A stretch of DNA of 64,000 nt, taken from the NCBI RefSeq assembly GCF_000092065.1, contig NC_009357.1, forward strand, positions 744,001 to 808,000. The letters are read 5' to 3'. This stretch comes from Ostreococcus lucimarinus CCE9901 (lineage: Eukaryota > Chlorophyta > Mamiellophyceae > Mamiellales > Bathycoccaceae). Positions 21,076 to 29,810 of the stretch are shown piece by piece; positions within the stretch are counted from its first letter, which is position 1, and every line of letters begins with the position of its first letter. The translations under genes and the position numbers were made by a program. The notes below the pieces were generated by a model. That model worked only from the letters and a program-made list of their open reading frames with translations, searched no databases and had not been told where the DNA came from.

Positions 21076-21214
21076 CGGAGGCGACGATCGAGCCCGCGCC
21101 CGAAGGCGGGTCGCGGGCTGGATTGTGGCGAACCAGGACGCGTCGGCGGGGTACCCTAGGCGCGGGCGGCGCTTACGTTTTGTTACAATGCCTGAGTGTG
21201 TGCTGCTGATCTGG

Positions 21215-22333
21215 CTAGGCTCGCTCGGTGGCAAACGCCATTTCTTCTGAGAATTCCCAAAGCTTGGACGCCAAGCGTGGGTCGCGGCTGGGAAGGCTCG
21301 ATTTCACCGGGAGACATTTGGAAAAGAACGTGCCCGGCGGAAGCTTGGGGGCGGTGAGGCAATACAGCGGCGTCACGACGGCGTCTTCGAGCGACGAAGT
21401 CACCGTAGATTTCAATAAACCCGAAAGAAATGAGCCGCCCGGGAACGCGAGAGATCGCTCGAGCTCGAGCTCCGTCATGCCCGGGGTCGCCGCGACGCAT
21501 CGAACGGGCGAACCATTCTTTGCCAATCTCTCCGACAACGTCCACGCATGCAAGAGATTGGCGAGTTTACTCTGTCCGTAAGAGTTTATCGGCGTGTATC
21601 CCATCTCACTGTTTAAGTTCACGAAATCGATCCCTCTGCTAGGTTTAATCGTCCCCTGTCGCACTCGATAGGTGAAGTGGTGCAAATTTGAGCTGAGGTT
21701 CACCACGCGTCCTTCTCGCCCCGACGCCGCCGCCGTGCGCACGAGCTCATCCATCAACAGCGCGGTCAATTTGAAATGTGCGAGATGATTCACCGCAAAC
21801 TGTCGCTCGATGCCATCGCTCGTGAGTCCAAACTCTACCATCGTCGCCGTCTCGGCGTTTAATATCCCATCTAACGCCCACGCCTTGGCGCAAAACGCCT
21901 TCACGAAGCTTTCGATCGTCTCCAACTTTTCCAGATCGCAGTACAACATCACCACTTCTCCCTCATTCGGCGACTCGCGCGTCGTCGCCTTCGCACCGTC
22001 TGCGTCGCCTTCTTCGTCTCGCGTCGTCGACTCCGTCGTCTCCGGTTCGCGCTCGAAGGCTCCCTCTCCCGCCTTGACGTCCGCGCACGCGCACACCACG
22101 CGCGCTCCCGCGCGCGTCAATCTTTTCGCGCACTCCACCGCGATCGCCGTCGTCGGTACGCCCGTGATGACGTACGTGCGTCCGCTCAAGTCGACCGATC
22201 GATTGCGTCCCAGCGCGTCGTTTTCATCGCCCTCGCGCGTCGCGCCGTCGCTCGATTCCCCGTCCAGCGCGCGCGCGGAGTACCCGGCGCATCCGGTGAA
22301 GCTGTCGCGCACGGCGCGCCACGCCGCGTCCAT
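21215..22333 (-). CDS. short-chain dehydrogenase/reductase (retinol-dehydrogenase-like)
   Basis: A 372-residue SDR protein. It has the catalytic YGQSK (YxxxK) and the Ser in NLSSN, NHLAHFKLTALL, and CDLEKLETIESF for the adenine pocket. The nucleotide-binding loop is degenerate: ITGVPTTAIAVECA replaces the usual TGxxxGIG, and the NNAG-equivalent reads LNAET. The fold is clear but cofactor binding may be altered. The order resembles RDH/WW-type and plant light-inducible SDRs. The first 45 residues are poorly conserved. Divergent from the helicase gene with 122 bases between. Confidence 0.86.
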   Translation of the reverse strand: MDAAWRAVRDSFTGCAGYSARALDGESSDGATREGDENDALGRNRSVDLSGRTYVITGVPTTAIAVECAKRLTRAGARVVCACADVKAGEGAFEREPETTESTTRDEEGDADGAKATTRESPNEGEVVMLYCDLEKLETIESFVKAFCAKAWALDGILNAETATMVEFGLTSDGIERQFAVNHLAHFKLTALLMDELVRTAAASGREGRVVNLSSNLHHFTYRVRQGTIKPSRGIDFVNLNSEMGYTPINSYGQSKLANLLHAWTLSERLAKNGSPVRCVAATPGMTELELERSLAFPGGSFLSGLLKSTVTSSLEDAVVTPLYCLTAPKLPPGTFFSKCLPVKSSLPSRDPRLASKLWEFSEEMAFATERA

Positions 22334-22455
22334 CGCGCGCGTCGCACTGCCGTCGGTCGCGTTCGCCCGGTTGTCCCACGGCGAGCGCTCGCTCGTCCGC
22401 GCACATCACCGCGCGCGCGCGTCGCGGCGCCCTCGCGCGCGCGCGCCGCGGCGGC

Positions 22456-25400
22456 ATGGGTCCGAATCGCGGCGGCGGCCGCCGCACGGGCGGCGGCGGG
22501 CACCAGGCGGGACAAAACGCCATGGACAAGGCGAAGCTGAAAAAGGAAAAGGAAAAGGCTGCGAAGCGCGGAAGCCGCGCGGAGGCGGCGGAGCGGGCGA
22601 ACAAGCCGGAATTTCTGCAGTCCAAGACGACCGGAAAGGGCTCAGGGACGAGGCCGGGGGCGGAGGGGCGAGGGGTGGAGGAGGTGGTGATGAGCGCGAA
22701 TTGCGCGGCGATGGTGACGGAGACGCTGCGGCGGCTGGACGTGTCGACGAACGCGATGCCGCGCGTCGGATCGAGCTCGAGCGTGGATGTCAGGCACGAC
22801 GTCGATAGGGAAGATGTACTGCGGAAGGCGGCGCAGGCGATCGGGAAGAAGGGGTTTAGTGAGGGATTGATTGAACGCGCGCTCGCGGCGACGCGGCGAG
22901 CGGCGGATGTCGAGCGAGACGCGTGCGAAGGATTTAATGAACAGAAACGACGAGCGATCGCGCGGGCGATGGATTGGTTGATATTGAATGCCGATAAAAA
23001 TGAACTTCCAGCTGCGTTACGACCGGAGGTGAAAGGAAAGACGAAAGGTAAAGGTGGTGACGAAGCCGCGGCGAAGGACGACGCCGAGGGCGCGATTGAG
23101 GCTTTTGTTCGCGCCGGTTTCACCGTCGACGCCGCTCGGACAGCCATGCGAGGAGCAAAGGGCGATGTCAGCCGCGCACTCGACGATCTGTGCGCCGCAC
23201 TCGGACCGAGTCGCGAGGAGGCGCTCGCGGAGGCGATGGAGGCGTTTGCGGACACAGGAGCGGATTCCGCGAGCGAGGACGACATTCGCGAAGTGTTGCG
23301 CAACGCACAGTACGATGAGTTGAGCGAACTCCCTCGCGATCTTTACAAGCAACGAGGGTATAACCCGGCGTCGGGCACGGCATCTATGGCTGTGGAGATC
23401 GCGGGTATCGTAGCTTTGGGTGCCGCCAAGCAGTATGCCGCGGACTTTTACGTGAGTTTCAAGGACGCGCCGCTGTACCCATTCGAGCTTCCACGCTTGT
23501 CGTTTTCTCATCCCACGCTAGACACGGAACGATCGATCGCAGTCTCGGTGGCGATGATGCGACACGCTGCGTCCCTTGTAGGACAGCCCATGATCGACGA
23601 CATCATAGAGTGGCTTCAAGGGAGCGGTCCTTTGGAGGCGATAGAGGAAGCGCGCGAACGCGCGATGGCGCCCGCGCTCGAGCCAGCGAAGAAGAAAGTT
23701 ACAGGCGCGAAGGCGATTCCAGCACCAAAAGGAGGCATTCTGGCTCCACCAACGCAGACCAAAGAAGAGCGCAAGAGAGAACTCGAGCGTCGACGCGAAC
23801 TTGCAGCCGAAGCCGAGAAGACGAGAGCGCGAGTCGAGGCGCAGACAGAGGCGGAGGCACAGACGATTGCCGAAGCGAAGACGAAGAAACTCGCCGAGGC
23901 AATCTTAAAGGAGGAAGAGAAGCGCGCGAACGACCCGCGCGTGATCGCCGAAAGCGAGCGACTGAAAACGGAGTTGACCAAATTCTGGAACGATAAGAAG
24001 GACTCTCCGATACTTAAACAGCGTCAACGTCTTCCGGCGTGGGCAAAGCAACAAGAACTCATCGACGCCGTCGAGCGCAACCAAGTGCTCATCGTCGCCG
24101 GCGAAACGGGTTGTGGTAAGACTACACAGCTGCCGCAGTTCATTCTTGATAACGCTATCTGGCAAGGACGTGGAGCGATGACAAACATGATTTGCACACA
24201 GCCGCGTCGAATCAGCGCCACGAGCGTGGCGAGTCGCGTGGCGAGTGAGCGAGGTGAACAAATTGGCAAAACAGTGGGCTATAAAATCCGTCTTGAAGGC
24301 TCGATGAGCTCGAGCACGCGAATTTTGTTTTGCACCACGGGCGTGTTACTGCGTCGTTTAACCGAAGACCCTTTACTGAGCGGTACGAGTCACGTGATAG
24401 TCGACGAAGTCCACGAGCGCTCGCTCGATTCTGATTTCTTACTCGTCTTGTTGCGCGATATTTTGCCGCATCGACCGACACTCAAAGTGGTGCTGATGTC
24501 AGCCACGTTGAATGCGCTCGCGTTTGAAGACTATTTCAAGGGCGTTTCTGCGGTGAGCAAAATCCCTGGGTTCACTTATCCGGTGAACGAGCATTATCTC
24601 GAGGACATCTTACAAGTGACCGAGTATCAACCAAACCCAGGGACGGAGTATTTTAAAAAGGCGCCGCGACGCAGGGACAACTTTGACGCCTCTAGTCGAC
24701 CGGTGTCAAGTAAGGATGGCGACATACCGGATGAAGACTCGTTCAACATTACGTTGCGGGACAAGGGCTACGGTGACAACGTCGTTCGCGCTCTCCGAAA
24801 CCTCGAACAGGGTTTGATCAATTACGAGTTGATGACGCTTTTAATCTCGCACATTTGCGAGTCGATGGACGAAGGCGCAATACTGGTATTTATGCCCGGT
24901 TTGGCGGAGATCACGAAGCTTTACGAGGCGTGTGGGGCGAATCCTACGATCAACGCGGCAACGTCTGGAGGAAAATACCTGATTGCTTTGCACAGCACGC
25001 TGAGCACGGCCGAGCAGAGCATCGTATTCGATCACGCCCCAGACAGCGTGCGTAAGATAGTCATCGCAACAAATATCGCAGAGACGTCGATCACGATCGA
25101 CGATGTCGTGTACGTAGTCGACAGTGGCAAGTGCAAAGAAAACGGCTACGATCCAAACACTCGAATGCAGCTGCTTCTCGAGCAGTGGGTGTCTCGTGCG
25201 AGCGCTCGACAGCGTCGCGGTCGCGCGGGACGCGTGCAAGCCGGCCGATGCTTCCGAATGTACACGCGTCACGTGCACGATACGGTCTTCGCTGAACACA
25301 CGCTTCCTGAAATCAGACGCGTGCCTCTAGAAGGCTTGTGCTTGCAGATTCAGCTACAACGCATGGCTGGGGGCATCGCCGGATTTCTCGGCAAGGCGTT

Positions 25401-26475
25401 GGAGCCTCCGAAGGTTGAGTCTGTGGAGGCGGCGGTGGCGTCTCTCAAACGCCTTGGTGCTTTGGATGAGCGTGAATGCCTGACCCCACTCGGTCAACAC
25501 TTGGCTACGTTACCCGTGGATGTTCGCGTGGGTAAGATGCTCCTCTACGGCTCCATGCTTGGGTGCCTGGATCCCGTGCTCACGATTGCTGCCGTCTTGA
25601 GCGGTCGTTCGCCGTTTGTGGCGCCGCTCGACAAACGCGACGAAGCAGATCTCGCCAAAAAGCTCTTCGCCGAAGATCAATCGGATCATCTCACGATTCT
25701 GAATGCCTATAATGGCTGGCAAGATGCGAAGAAGCAAGGACGATCGTCTGAGTTCGCGTTCACCCGCGAAAACTTTCTCTCGTGGAGAGCACTCGAGGGC
25801 ATCGCAGATCTGCGGAACCAATTTACACAACTTCTGAATGAATCAGGTTTCCTGGGATCGTCGTCGAAGAAGAAAGGTGGTGGACGGTATCGCGGTCGCC
25901 AGCGCGGTAATGTCTTGGAAACCGACGTAGATTGGATTCGAGCGAATCGAAACTCGGAGAATAAACGACTGTTAAAGTCGGTTCTCGTGGCTGGGTTGTA
26001 TCCAAACCTCATCAAAGTCGACCCCGGTTCTCGTCCAGATGCCCCACCCCGTCTGTCTTTCCTCGCCGAGAACGGGCGGACGGAAAAAATCCAAATTCAT
26101 CCATCGAGCATCAACTTCGAGGCGAAGAAGTTTATCACCAAGTGGCTGGTGTACCACGAGCGCGTGCAGACGACGGCAATCTTCGTGCGCGATTGCACGG
26201 CGGTGACGCCTTATCAACTTCTATTGTTCGGGGGGAAAATCGAAGTGCAACACACGCAAGGAACGATAAGTATCGATCGCTGGGCGACGTTCCAAGCTCC
26301 AGCAAAAGTAGGAGTTTTGCTCAAAGAGATCCGAAACCAGCTTGACCGCGTGCTGGCGCAAAAAATTGAAAACGTCGGCAAGGACGTCGGCGAACTTTCC
26401 AACCCTCTCGTGCTCACGATTCTCGAGCTTCTCGATTCGGAGAAGATCGCGAAGATGTCCACAAAACCAAATTAG
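22456..26475 (+). CDS. DExH-box RNA helicase, DHX57-like (UBA + RWD + helicase)
   Basis: 1339 residues without an intron. A Gly-rich start is followed by a UBA-like segment (FVRAGFTVDAARTAMRGA), an RWD-like segment (PLYPFELPRLSFSHP) and a Lys/Glu-rich coiled linker. The helicase core begins near residue 545: motif I GETGCGKTTQ, motif Ia TQPRRISA, motif II DEVHERS (DEVH), motif III SATLN, motif VI QRRGRAGRVQ. The HA2 and OB-fold domains complete the C-terminus. UBA plus RWD is the arrangement of DHX57, though I see no CCCH finger between them. Likely roles are in RNP remodelling or translation. The ATG at 22456 gives the Gly-rich start; nothing upstream is in frame. Confidence 0.92.
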   Translation: MGPNRGGGRRTGGGGHQAGQNAMDKAKLKKEKEKAAKRGSRAEAAERANKPEFLQSKTTGKGSGTRPGAEGRGVEEVVMSANCAAMVTETLRRLDVSTNAMPRVGSSSSVDVRHDVDREDVLRKAAQAIGKKGFSEGLIERALAATRRAADVERDACEGFNEQKRRAIARAMDWLILNADKNELPAALRPEVKGKTKGKGGDEAAAKDDAEGAIEAFVRAGFTVDAARTAMRGAKGDVSRALDDLCAALGPSREEALAEAMEAFADTGADSASEDDIREVLRNAQYDELSELPRDLYKQRGYNPASGTASMAVEIAGIVALGAAKQYAADFYVSFKDAPLYPFELPRLSFSHPTLDTERSIAVSVAMMRHAASLVGQPMIDDIIEWLQGSGPLEAIEEARERAMAPALEPAKKKVTGAKAIPAPKGGILAPPTQTKEERKRELERRRELAAEAEKTRARVEAQTEAEAQTIAEAKTKKLAEAILKEEEKRANDPRVIAESERLKTELTKFWNDKKDSPILKQRQRLPAWAKQQELIDAVERNQVLIVAGETGCGKTTQLPQFILDNAIWQGRGAMTNMICTQPRRISATSVASRVASERGEQIGKTVGYKIRLEGSMSSSTRILFCTTGVLLRRLTEDPLLSGTSHVIVDEVHERSLDSDFLLVLLRDILPHRPTLKVVLMSATLNALAFEDYFKGVSAVSKIPGFTYPVNEHYLEDILQVTEYQPNPGTEYFKKAPRRRDNFDASSRPVSSKDGDIPDEDSFNITLRDKGYGDNVVRALRNLEQGLINYELMTLLISHICESMDEGAILVFMPGLAEITKLYEACGANPTINAATSGGKYLIALHSTLSTAEQSIVFDHAPDSVRKIVIATNIAETSITIDDVVYVVDSGKCKENGYDPNTRMQLLLEQWVSRASARQRRGRAGRVQAGRCFRMYTRHVHDTVFAEHTLPEIRRVPLEGLCLQIQLQRMAGGIAGFLGKALEPPKVESVEAAVASLKRLGALDERECLTPLGQHLATLPVDVRVGKMLLYGSMLGCLDPVLTIAAVLSGRSPFVAPLDKRDEADLAKKLFAEDQSDHLTILNAYNGWQDAKKQGRSSEFAFTRENFLSWRALEGIADLRNQFTQLLNESGFLGSSSKKKGGGRYRGRQRGNVLETDVDWIRANRNSENKRLLKSVLVAGLYPNLIKVDPGSRPDAPPRLSFLAENGRTEKIQIHPSSINFEAKKFITKWLVYHERVQTTAIFVRDCTAVTPYQLLLFGGKIEVQHTQGTISIDRWATFQAPAKVGVLLKEIRNQLDRVLAQKIENVGKDVGELSNPLVLTILELLDSEKIAKMSTKPN

Positions 26476-26530
26476 CAGACAAACACATTGATTGAATTGA
26501 TACAACACACTATACATAGTAATCTAGTCC

Positions 26531-27244
26531 CTATGACCAACTTCTCGTCTTCGCGTGCACGCGAGCCACATCCGTCATGTAATCCCCGCTCAATCGAGCG
26601 TACGCCGTGCGATTCGCGCGCTCGATCTCTCGTCGAGCGCGCTCCTCGTCACCATTAATCTCATAAAATAACCCCAAATATAACGCGCTATAAAACTCAT
26701 CGCTCGCGTTCGAGCGTCCGGCTTCGCGCAGGCGCGTCGCCGCCTCTTCCGATCCCTCCGCGAACAGCGCGAAAACGCTCGACATCACCGGTCTCGAATC
26801 CCGACCGGTGATCAACATATTTTCTCTCGCGTACGCGATCCCTTTCTCCGGATCCATCGCCTCCGAGGCGAAGCACCACACGCTCTCCTCCGTATCGTTC
26901 GGGTTCTGCGCCACGTCCAGTCGAAACTGCTTCGCCGCCTCCTCGTACGCCCCCGCGTAGTACAGCGCCAGCCCGCGCTGCCACATGTACGCGCTAAACC
27001 TCTCATCGCTCGCGATGGCGTCGTCGAACGCGTCGATCGCGCCTCTGACGTCGCCTCTGATAAACTCCCTCGCGCCGCGCTTGATCTTTTCGCTCGCCAC
27101 CGATGCGTTCGCTCGCTCCGCGCGCGCGCACGTCGCCACGATCGCCGCCGCGACGCCGCGCAGAGCGTCGCGACGATTCGTTCGTCGTCTCGCGTCGCGC
27201 GTCGCGCACGCACGCGGCGCGCGCGCGCCGCGAGCGGCGGACAT
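26531..27244 (-). CDS. TPR-repeat protein, probably thylakoid lumen
   Basis: 237 residues. The N-terminus is Arg/Ala-rich, ending in RRDALRGVAAAIVATCARAE, a twin-arginine-like lumen signal within a bipartite plastid leader. The mature part has tetratricopeptide helices (REFIRGDVRGAIDAFDDAI, QRGLALYYAGAYEEAAKQF, ALYLGLFYEINGDEERAR). Plants and algae have related TPR proteins of unknown function in the lumen. Its start codon sits one base from a 16-base inverted repeat shared with the SUFC promoter. Confidence 0.85.
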   Translation of the reverse strand: MSAARGARAPRACATRDARRRTNRRDALRGVAAAIVATCARAERANASVASEKIKRGAREFIRGDVRGAIDAFDDAIASDERFSAYMWQRGLALYYAGAYEEAAKQFRLDVAQNPNDTEESVWCFASEAMDPEKGIAYARENMLITGRDSRPVMSSVFALFAEGSEEAATRLREAGRSNASDEFYSALYLGLFYEINGDEERARREIERANRTAYARLSGDYMTDVARVHAKTRSWS

Positions 27245-27279
27245 TTAGTGACGTGTGGATGTTATCCACACGTCACTAA
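27245..27279. promoter_or_regulatory. perfect 16-base inverted repeat in the TPR/SUFC divergent promoter
   Basis: TTAGTGACGTGTGGAT (27245-27260), a 3-base spacer GTT, then its exact reverse complement ATCCACACGTCACTAA (27264-27279). Each arm holds TGACGTG, the ACGT-core element recognised by plant bZIP factors. It begins one base from the ATG of the TPR gene (27244) and 153 bases before the SUFC ATG (27433). It could act as a double operator or as an RNA hairpin in the TPR leader. Confidence 0.7.
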
Positions 27280-27301
27280 TTCCGACACACTAATTCCGAC
27301 A
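27274..27301 (+). repeat. two tandem 14-base repeats
   Basis: CACTAATTCCGACA occurs twice back to back (27274-27287, 27288-27301), with a shortened third copy CACTCCGACG after it. The first copy overlaps the right arm of the inverted repeat. Confidence 0.8.
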
Positions 27302-27314
27302 CACTCCGACGCGC

Positions 27315-27352
27315 CGTTCGCGCGCTCGCCGTTCGCGCGCTCGCCGTTCGCG
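27315..27352 (+). repeat. tandem 15-base repeats in the SUFC upstream region
   Basis: CGTTCGCGCGCTCGC occurs at 27315-27329 and 27330-27344, followed by a partial copy CGTTCGCG. Confidence 0.75.
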
Positions 27353-27432
27353 CCCACGCGCGCGCAAGTCCGCCCGCGACACTCTCGCGCCGCTCGCGCG
27401 CGCTCGAACGCCTCGAGCGACGCGCGCGCGCG

Positions 27433-28305
27433 ATGTCCCGATGCGCAACCACGACGGTGACGGCGCGCGCGCCGACGCGCGTCCGCGCGCCGTCGAACGC
27501 GATCGCGCGACGCGCGAGCGCGCGATCGGTGCAGACACACGCCGGTCAGGGTAAAGTGCTGCTCGAGGTGAAGGACCTGCACGCGAAAGTCGCGGAGACG
27601 GGAGAGGAGATCCTGAAGGGGGTGAACCTGACGATTCGCGAGGGCGAGACGCACGCGGTGATGGGCAAGAATGGCTCGGGGAAGAGCACGCTGACGAAAG
27701 TGCTGGTCGGACACCCGGCGTATGAAGTCACGAGTGGTAGCGCGACGTTCAAGGGCGAAGCGCTGTTCGAGATGGAACCCGAGGAACGCGCGCGAAGCGG
27801 GTTGTTTTTGTCGTTTCAGTCGCCCATCGAAGTCCCGGGGGTGTCGAACACCGATTTCCTGAGAATGATGTGCAACGAACGAAGAAAGGCGCGCGGGGAG
27901 GAGGAATTGGATCCTTTGGAGTTTTATGGATATCTCACGCCCAAGTTGGAGGCGTTGAACATGGATCCGAGCTTCTTGACGCGCAACGTCAACGAAGGGT
28001 TCTCCGGTGGCGAAAAGAAGCGAAACGAAATTTTGCAGTTGGCCGTGATGGAGAGCGAGATGAGCATTTTGGATGAGATTGATTCCGGTTTGGACGTCGA
28101 TGCGTTGAGAGACGTGGCCAAGGCGGTGAACTTGTTGAGACAAGGCGACAAGGGCTTGCTCCTCATCACGCACTACCAGCGTCTTTTGGACGCCATTCAC
28201 CCCAATTTCGTGCACATCATGCAAAAGGGGCAAATCGTGCAAACCGGGGGAGTCGAGATCGCGACGCAGCTCGAGGAGGGTGGTTTCGCGTCGCTCGCGC
28301 AGTAG
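27433..28305 (+). CDS. SUFC: plastid SufC, iron-sulfur cluster assembly ABC ATPase
   Basis: 290 residues. The first 36 or so are a basic Ala/Arg/Thr transit peptide. The ATPase has Walker [10 protein letters not shown] (about 77-85), the Q-loop [13 protein letters not shown], signature FSGGEKKR and Walker [13 protein letters not shown], followed by the H-loop ITHYQRLL. SufC powers the SufBCD scaffold that builds iron-sulfur clusters in chloroplasts. It is divergent from the lumen TPR gene across a 188-base promoter holding an inverted repeat and two sets of tandem repeats. Confidence 0.97.
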   Translation: MSRCATTTVTARAPTRVRAPSNAIARRASARSVQTHAGQGKVLLEVKDLHAKVAETGEEILKGVNLTIREGETHAVMGKNGSGKSTLTKVLVGHPAYEVTSGSATFKGEALFEMEPEERARSGLFLSFQSPIEVPGVSNTDFLRMMCNERRKARGEEELDPLEFYGYLTPKLEALNMDPSFLTRNVNEGFSGGEKKRNEILQLAVMESEMSILDEIDSGLDVDALRDVAKAVNLLRQGDKGLLLITHYQRLLDAIHPNFVHIMQKGQIVQTGGVEIATQLEEGGFASLAQ

Positions 28306-28351
28306 TTACAACATAAACGATTCATTTAATGATAACACACGATATCACAAA

Positions 28352-29231
28352 TCACTCGAGCGACCACAGTTCGATGCGAGCCGTCCTGAACATGTTCTCC
28401 GAAGCCAAGGGCGGGGACTGAAAAGTCTCGCACTCTCCGCTCGAACCTTGAAGTAAATCCTCTTCTAAACGAATCGCGTGCGCGCTACCACCGCCGACGG
28501 ATAACGAGTCAGCGGCGCCGAACATGTAGTAATCGTTCGCCCCGCTCCACGCGTACTTGACGCCCTCGGGCGCGAGCGTGAACACGAAACTCTCACCCGT
28601 GCCGCCGTATCGCGAGTGCACCTTCCACGCCTCGGTGCAAAACGCGCCAAAAATAGCCCCACCACTATCGCTCACGAGGAGCACCGTGTTCGCCTTCCCG
28701 CTCGCGCGTCTGTAAAGACTCTTCAACGAAATCCCGTCGCGCTTGGTGCTGTACGCCAACGCCCACTCCCGCATGCGATACATCGCCGGCAGCGCCTCCC
28801 GCAGCGTCTCCATCTGTTCGACCGTCACTATATCACTCTTCCCATTCATTTTCATCTCCGTCTTGATCGTCCTCTCCGCCGACGTCGACAACTCGCTCGC
28901 GCCTCGCCGTCGACGCCTCGCCGTCCCGTTCCCCTCCCCCTCCTCCCTCGTCGTCCCCTCTCCCTCCTCCTCCGCCTCCATCGTCGCCGTCCACGATTCC
29001 AGCACCTTCCCTAAAAACCCCTCGTGCGCGTCGTCCGCTCGCACCCGCGCGCTCGTCGCCTTCCCGGCGCTCGTTCGATACAGCACGTCCACCGTCCCGT
29101 CGCCGTCCTCGCCGCGCACGACGCCCACGAATGACCGTTTATTAATCTCCGGGTGCTTCACCCTCGGATCCAGCACCGCGCGCGCGTCTCCCTCGCCCGC
29201 GCGCGTCGGTCGCTCGATTCGCACGCAGTTC

Positions 29232-29266
<35 letters not shown>

Positions 29267-29308
29267 CCCGAGGACGTCCCGCCAAAACGTCCCGAACACC
29301 TCCTCCAT
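28352..29308 (-). CDS. TLDc-domain protein (OXR1/NCOA7-like)
   Basis: 318 residues starting MEEVFGTFW. An 11-residue Asp run at about residues 16-26 comes from a GTC microsatellite. The middle is acidic and disordered. The C-terminal TLDc domain has SLKSLYRRASGKANTVLLV, DSGGAIFGAFCTEAW, YGGTGESFVFTL, YYMFGAADSLSVGGG and ends FRTARIELWSLE. TLDc proteins protect against oxidative stress and bind the V-ATPase in animals and yeast. The frame extends much further upstream, but only Arg/Ser-rich shadow sequence lies there, so the ATG at 29308 is used. It converges with SUFC at its 3' end. Confidence 0.9.
29234..29266 (+). repeat. GTC trinucleotide repeat, 11 units
   Basis: Eleven GTC units in a row. 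On the coding (minus) strand they encode the 11-Asp run of the TLDc protein. Confidence 0.95.
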
Positions 29309-29317
29309 TTCGCGCCC

Positions 29318-29410
29318 TTCGTCGTCGTTCGTCGTCGTTCGTCGTCGTTCGTCCGGCGTTCGTTCGTTCGCTCGCTCGTTCGTTCGTCCGGCGTTCGTCC
29401 GTCGTCGTCG
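29318..29410 (+). repeat. degenerate TTCGTCGTCG / TTCG tandem repeats
   Basis: Three near-perfect copies of GTCGTCGTTC are followed by runs of TTCG and two copies of TCCGGCGTTCGT. It lies directly upstream of the TLDc start codon, probably in its 5' leader. Confidence 0.8.
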
Positions 29411-29456
29411 CGCCGCGCGACGCGCCGTGTCGCGCCGGTTCGCGCGCGCGATTGGC

Positions 29457-29504
29457 GCCCGAGACACCCGGAAGTGGCGCGGCCGCCCGAGACACCCGGA
29501 AGTG
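29457..29504 (+). repeat. 20-base direct repeat with CCGGAAGTG core
   Basis: GCCCGAGACACCCGGAAGTG occurs at 29457-29476 and again at 29485-29504, 28 bases apart, in the divergent promoter of the TLDc and phosphodiesterase genes. A paired binding site is possible. Confidence 0.85.
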
Positions 29505-29810
29505 AGAAAAGCGCCGAAAAAGAGGGGAGACGAAGAGACACAATGACGACGCGAACGACGACGGCGCGCGCGCGGCGACGGACACACGGCGACGCGCGCG
29601 CGAGGACCGGGCGGTGACGATCGCTTCGATCGATCGTCGCGGGCGTCGATCGACGACGACGACGGCGAAACGCGGTGGTGGACGAGGATGACGACGACGA
29701 CGACGACGGCGCGGACGCGCGGGACGAAGGCGGAGGACGACGACGCGACGCGCGGCGAGGAGACGGCGAGCGAGGGACGATGGCGAGCGACGCGAAGAAA
29801 GGAGCGGTCG

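Larger units (their letters stand above)
29309..29810. other. divergent promoter region, about 500 bases, rich in short repeats
   Basis: Between the starts of the TLDc and phosphodiesterase genes. It holds TTCG/GTC-rich tandem repeats at 29318-29410, a 20-base direct repeat at 29457-29504, and a GAC-rich run at 29688-29709. No further gene is evident. Confidence 0.7.

Noticed and set aside
29457-29504. CCGGAAGTG as an ETS-factor site
   Set aside because: ETS factors are animal proteins; kept only as an uncharacterised repeated element.
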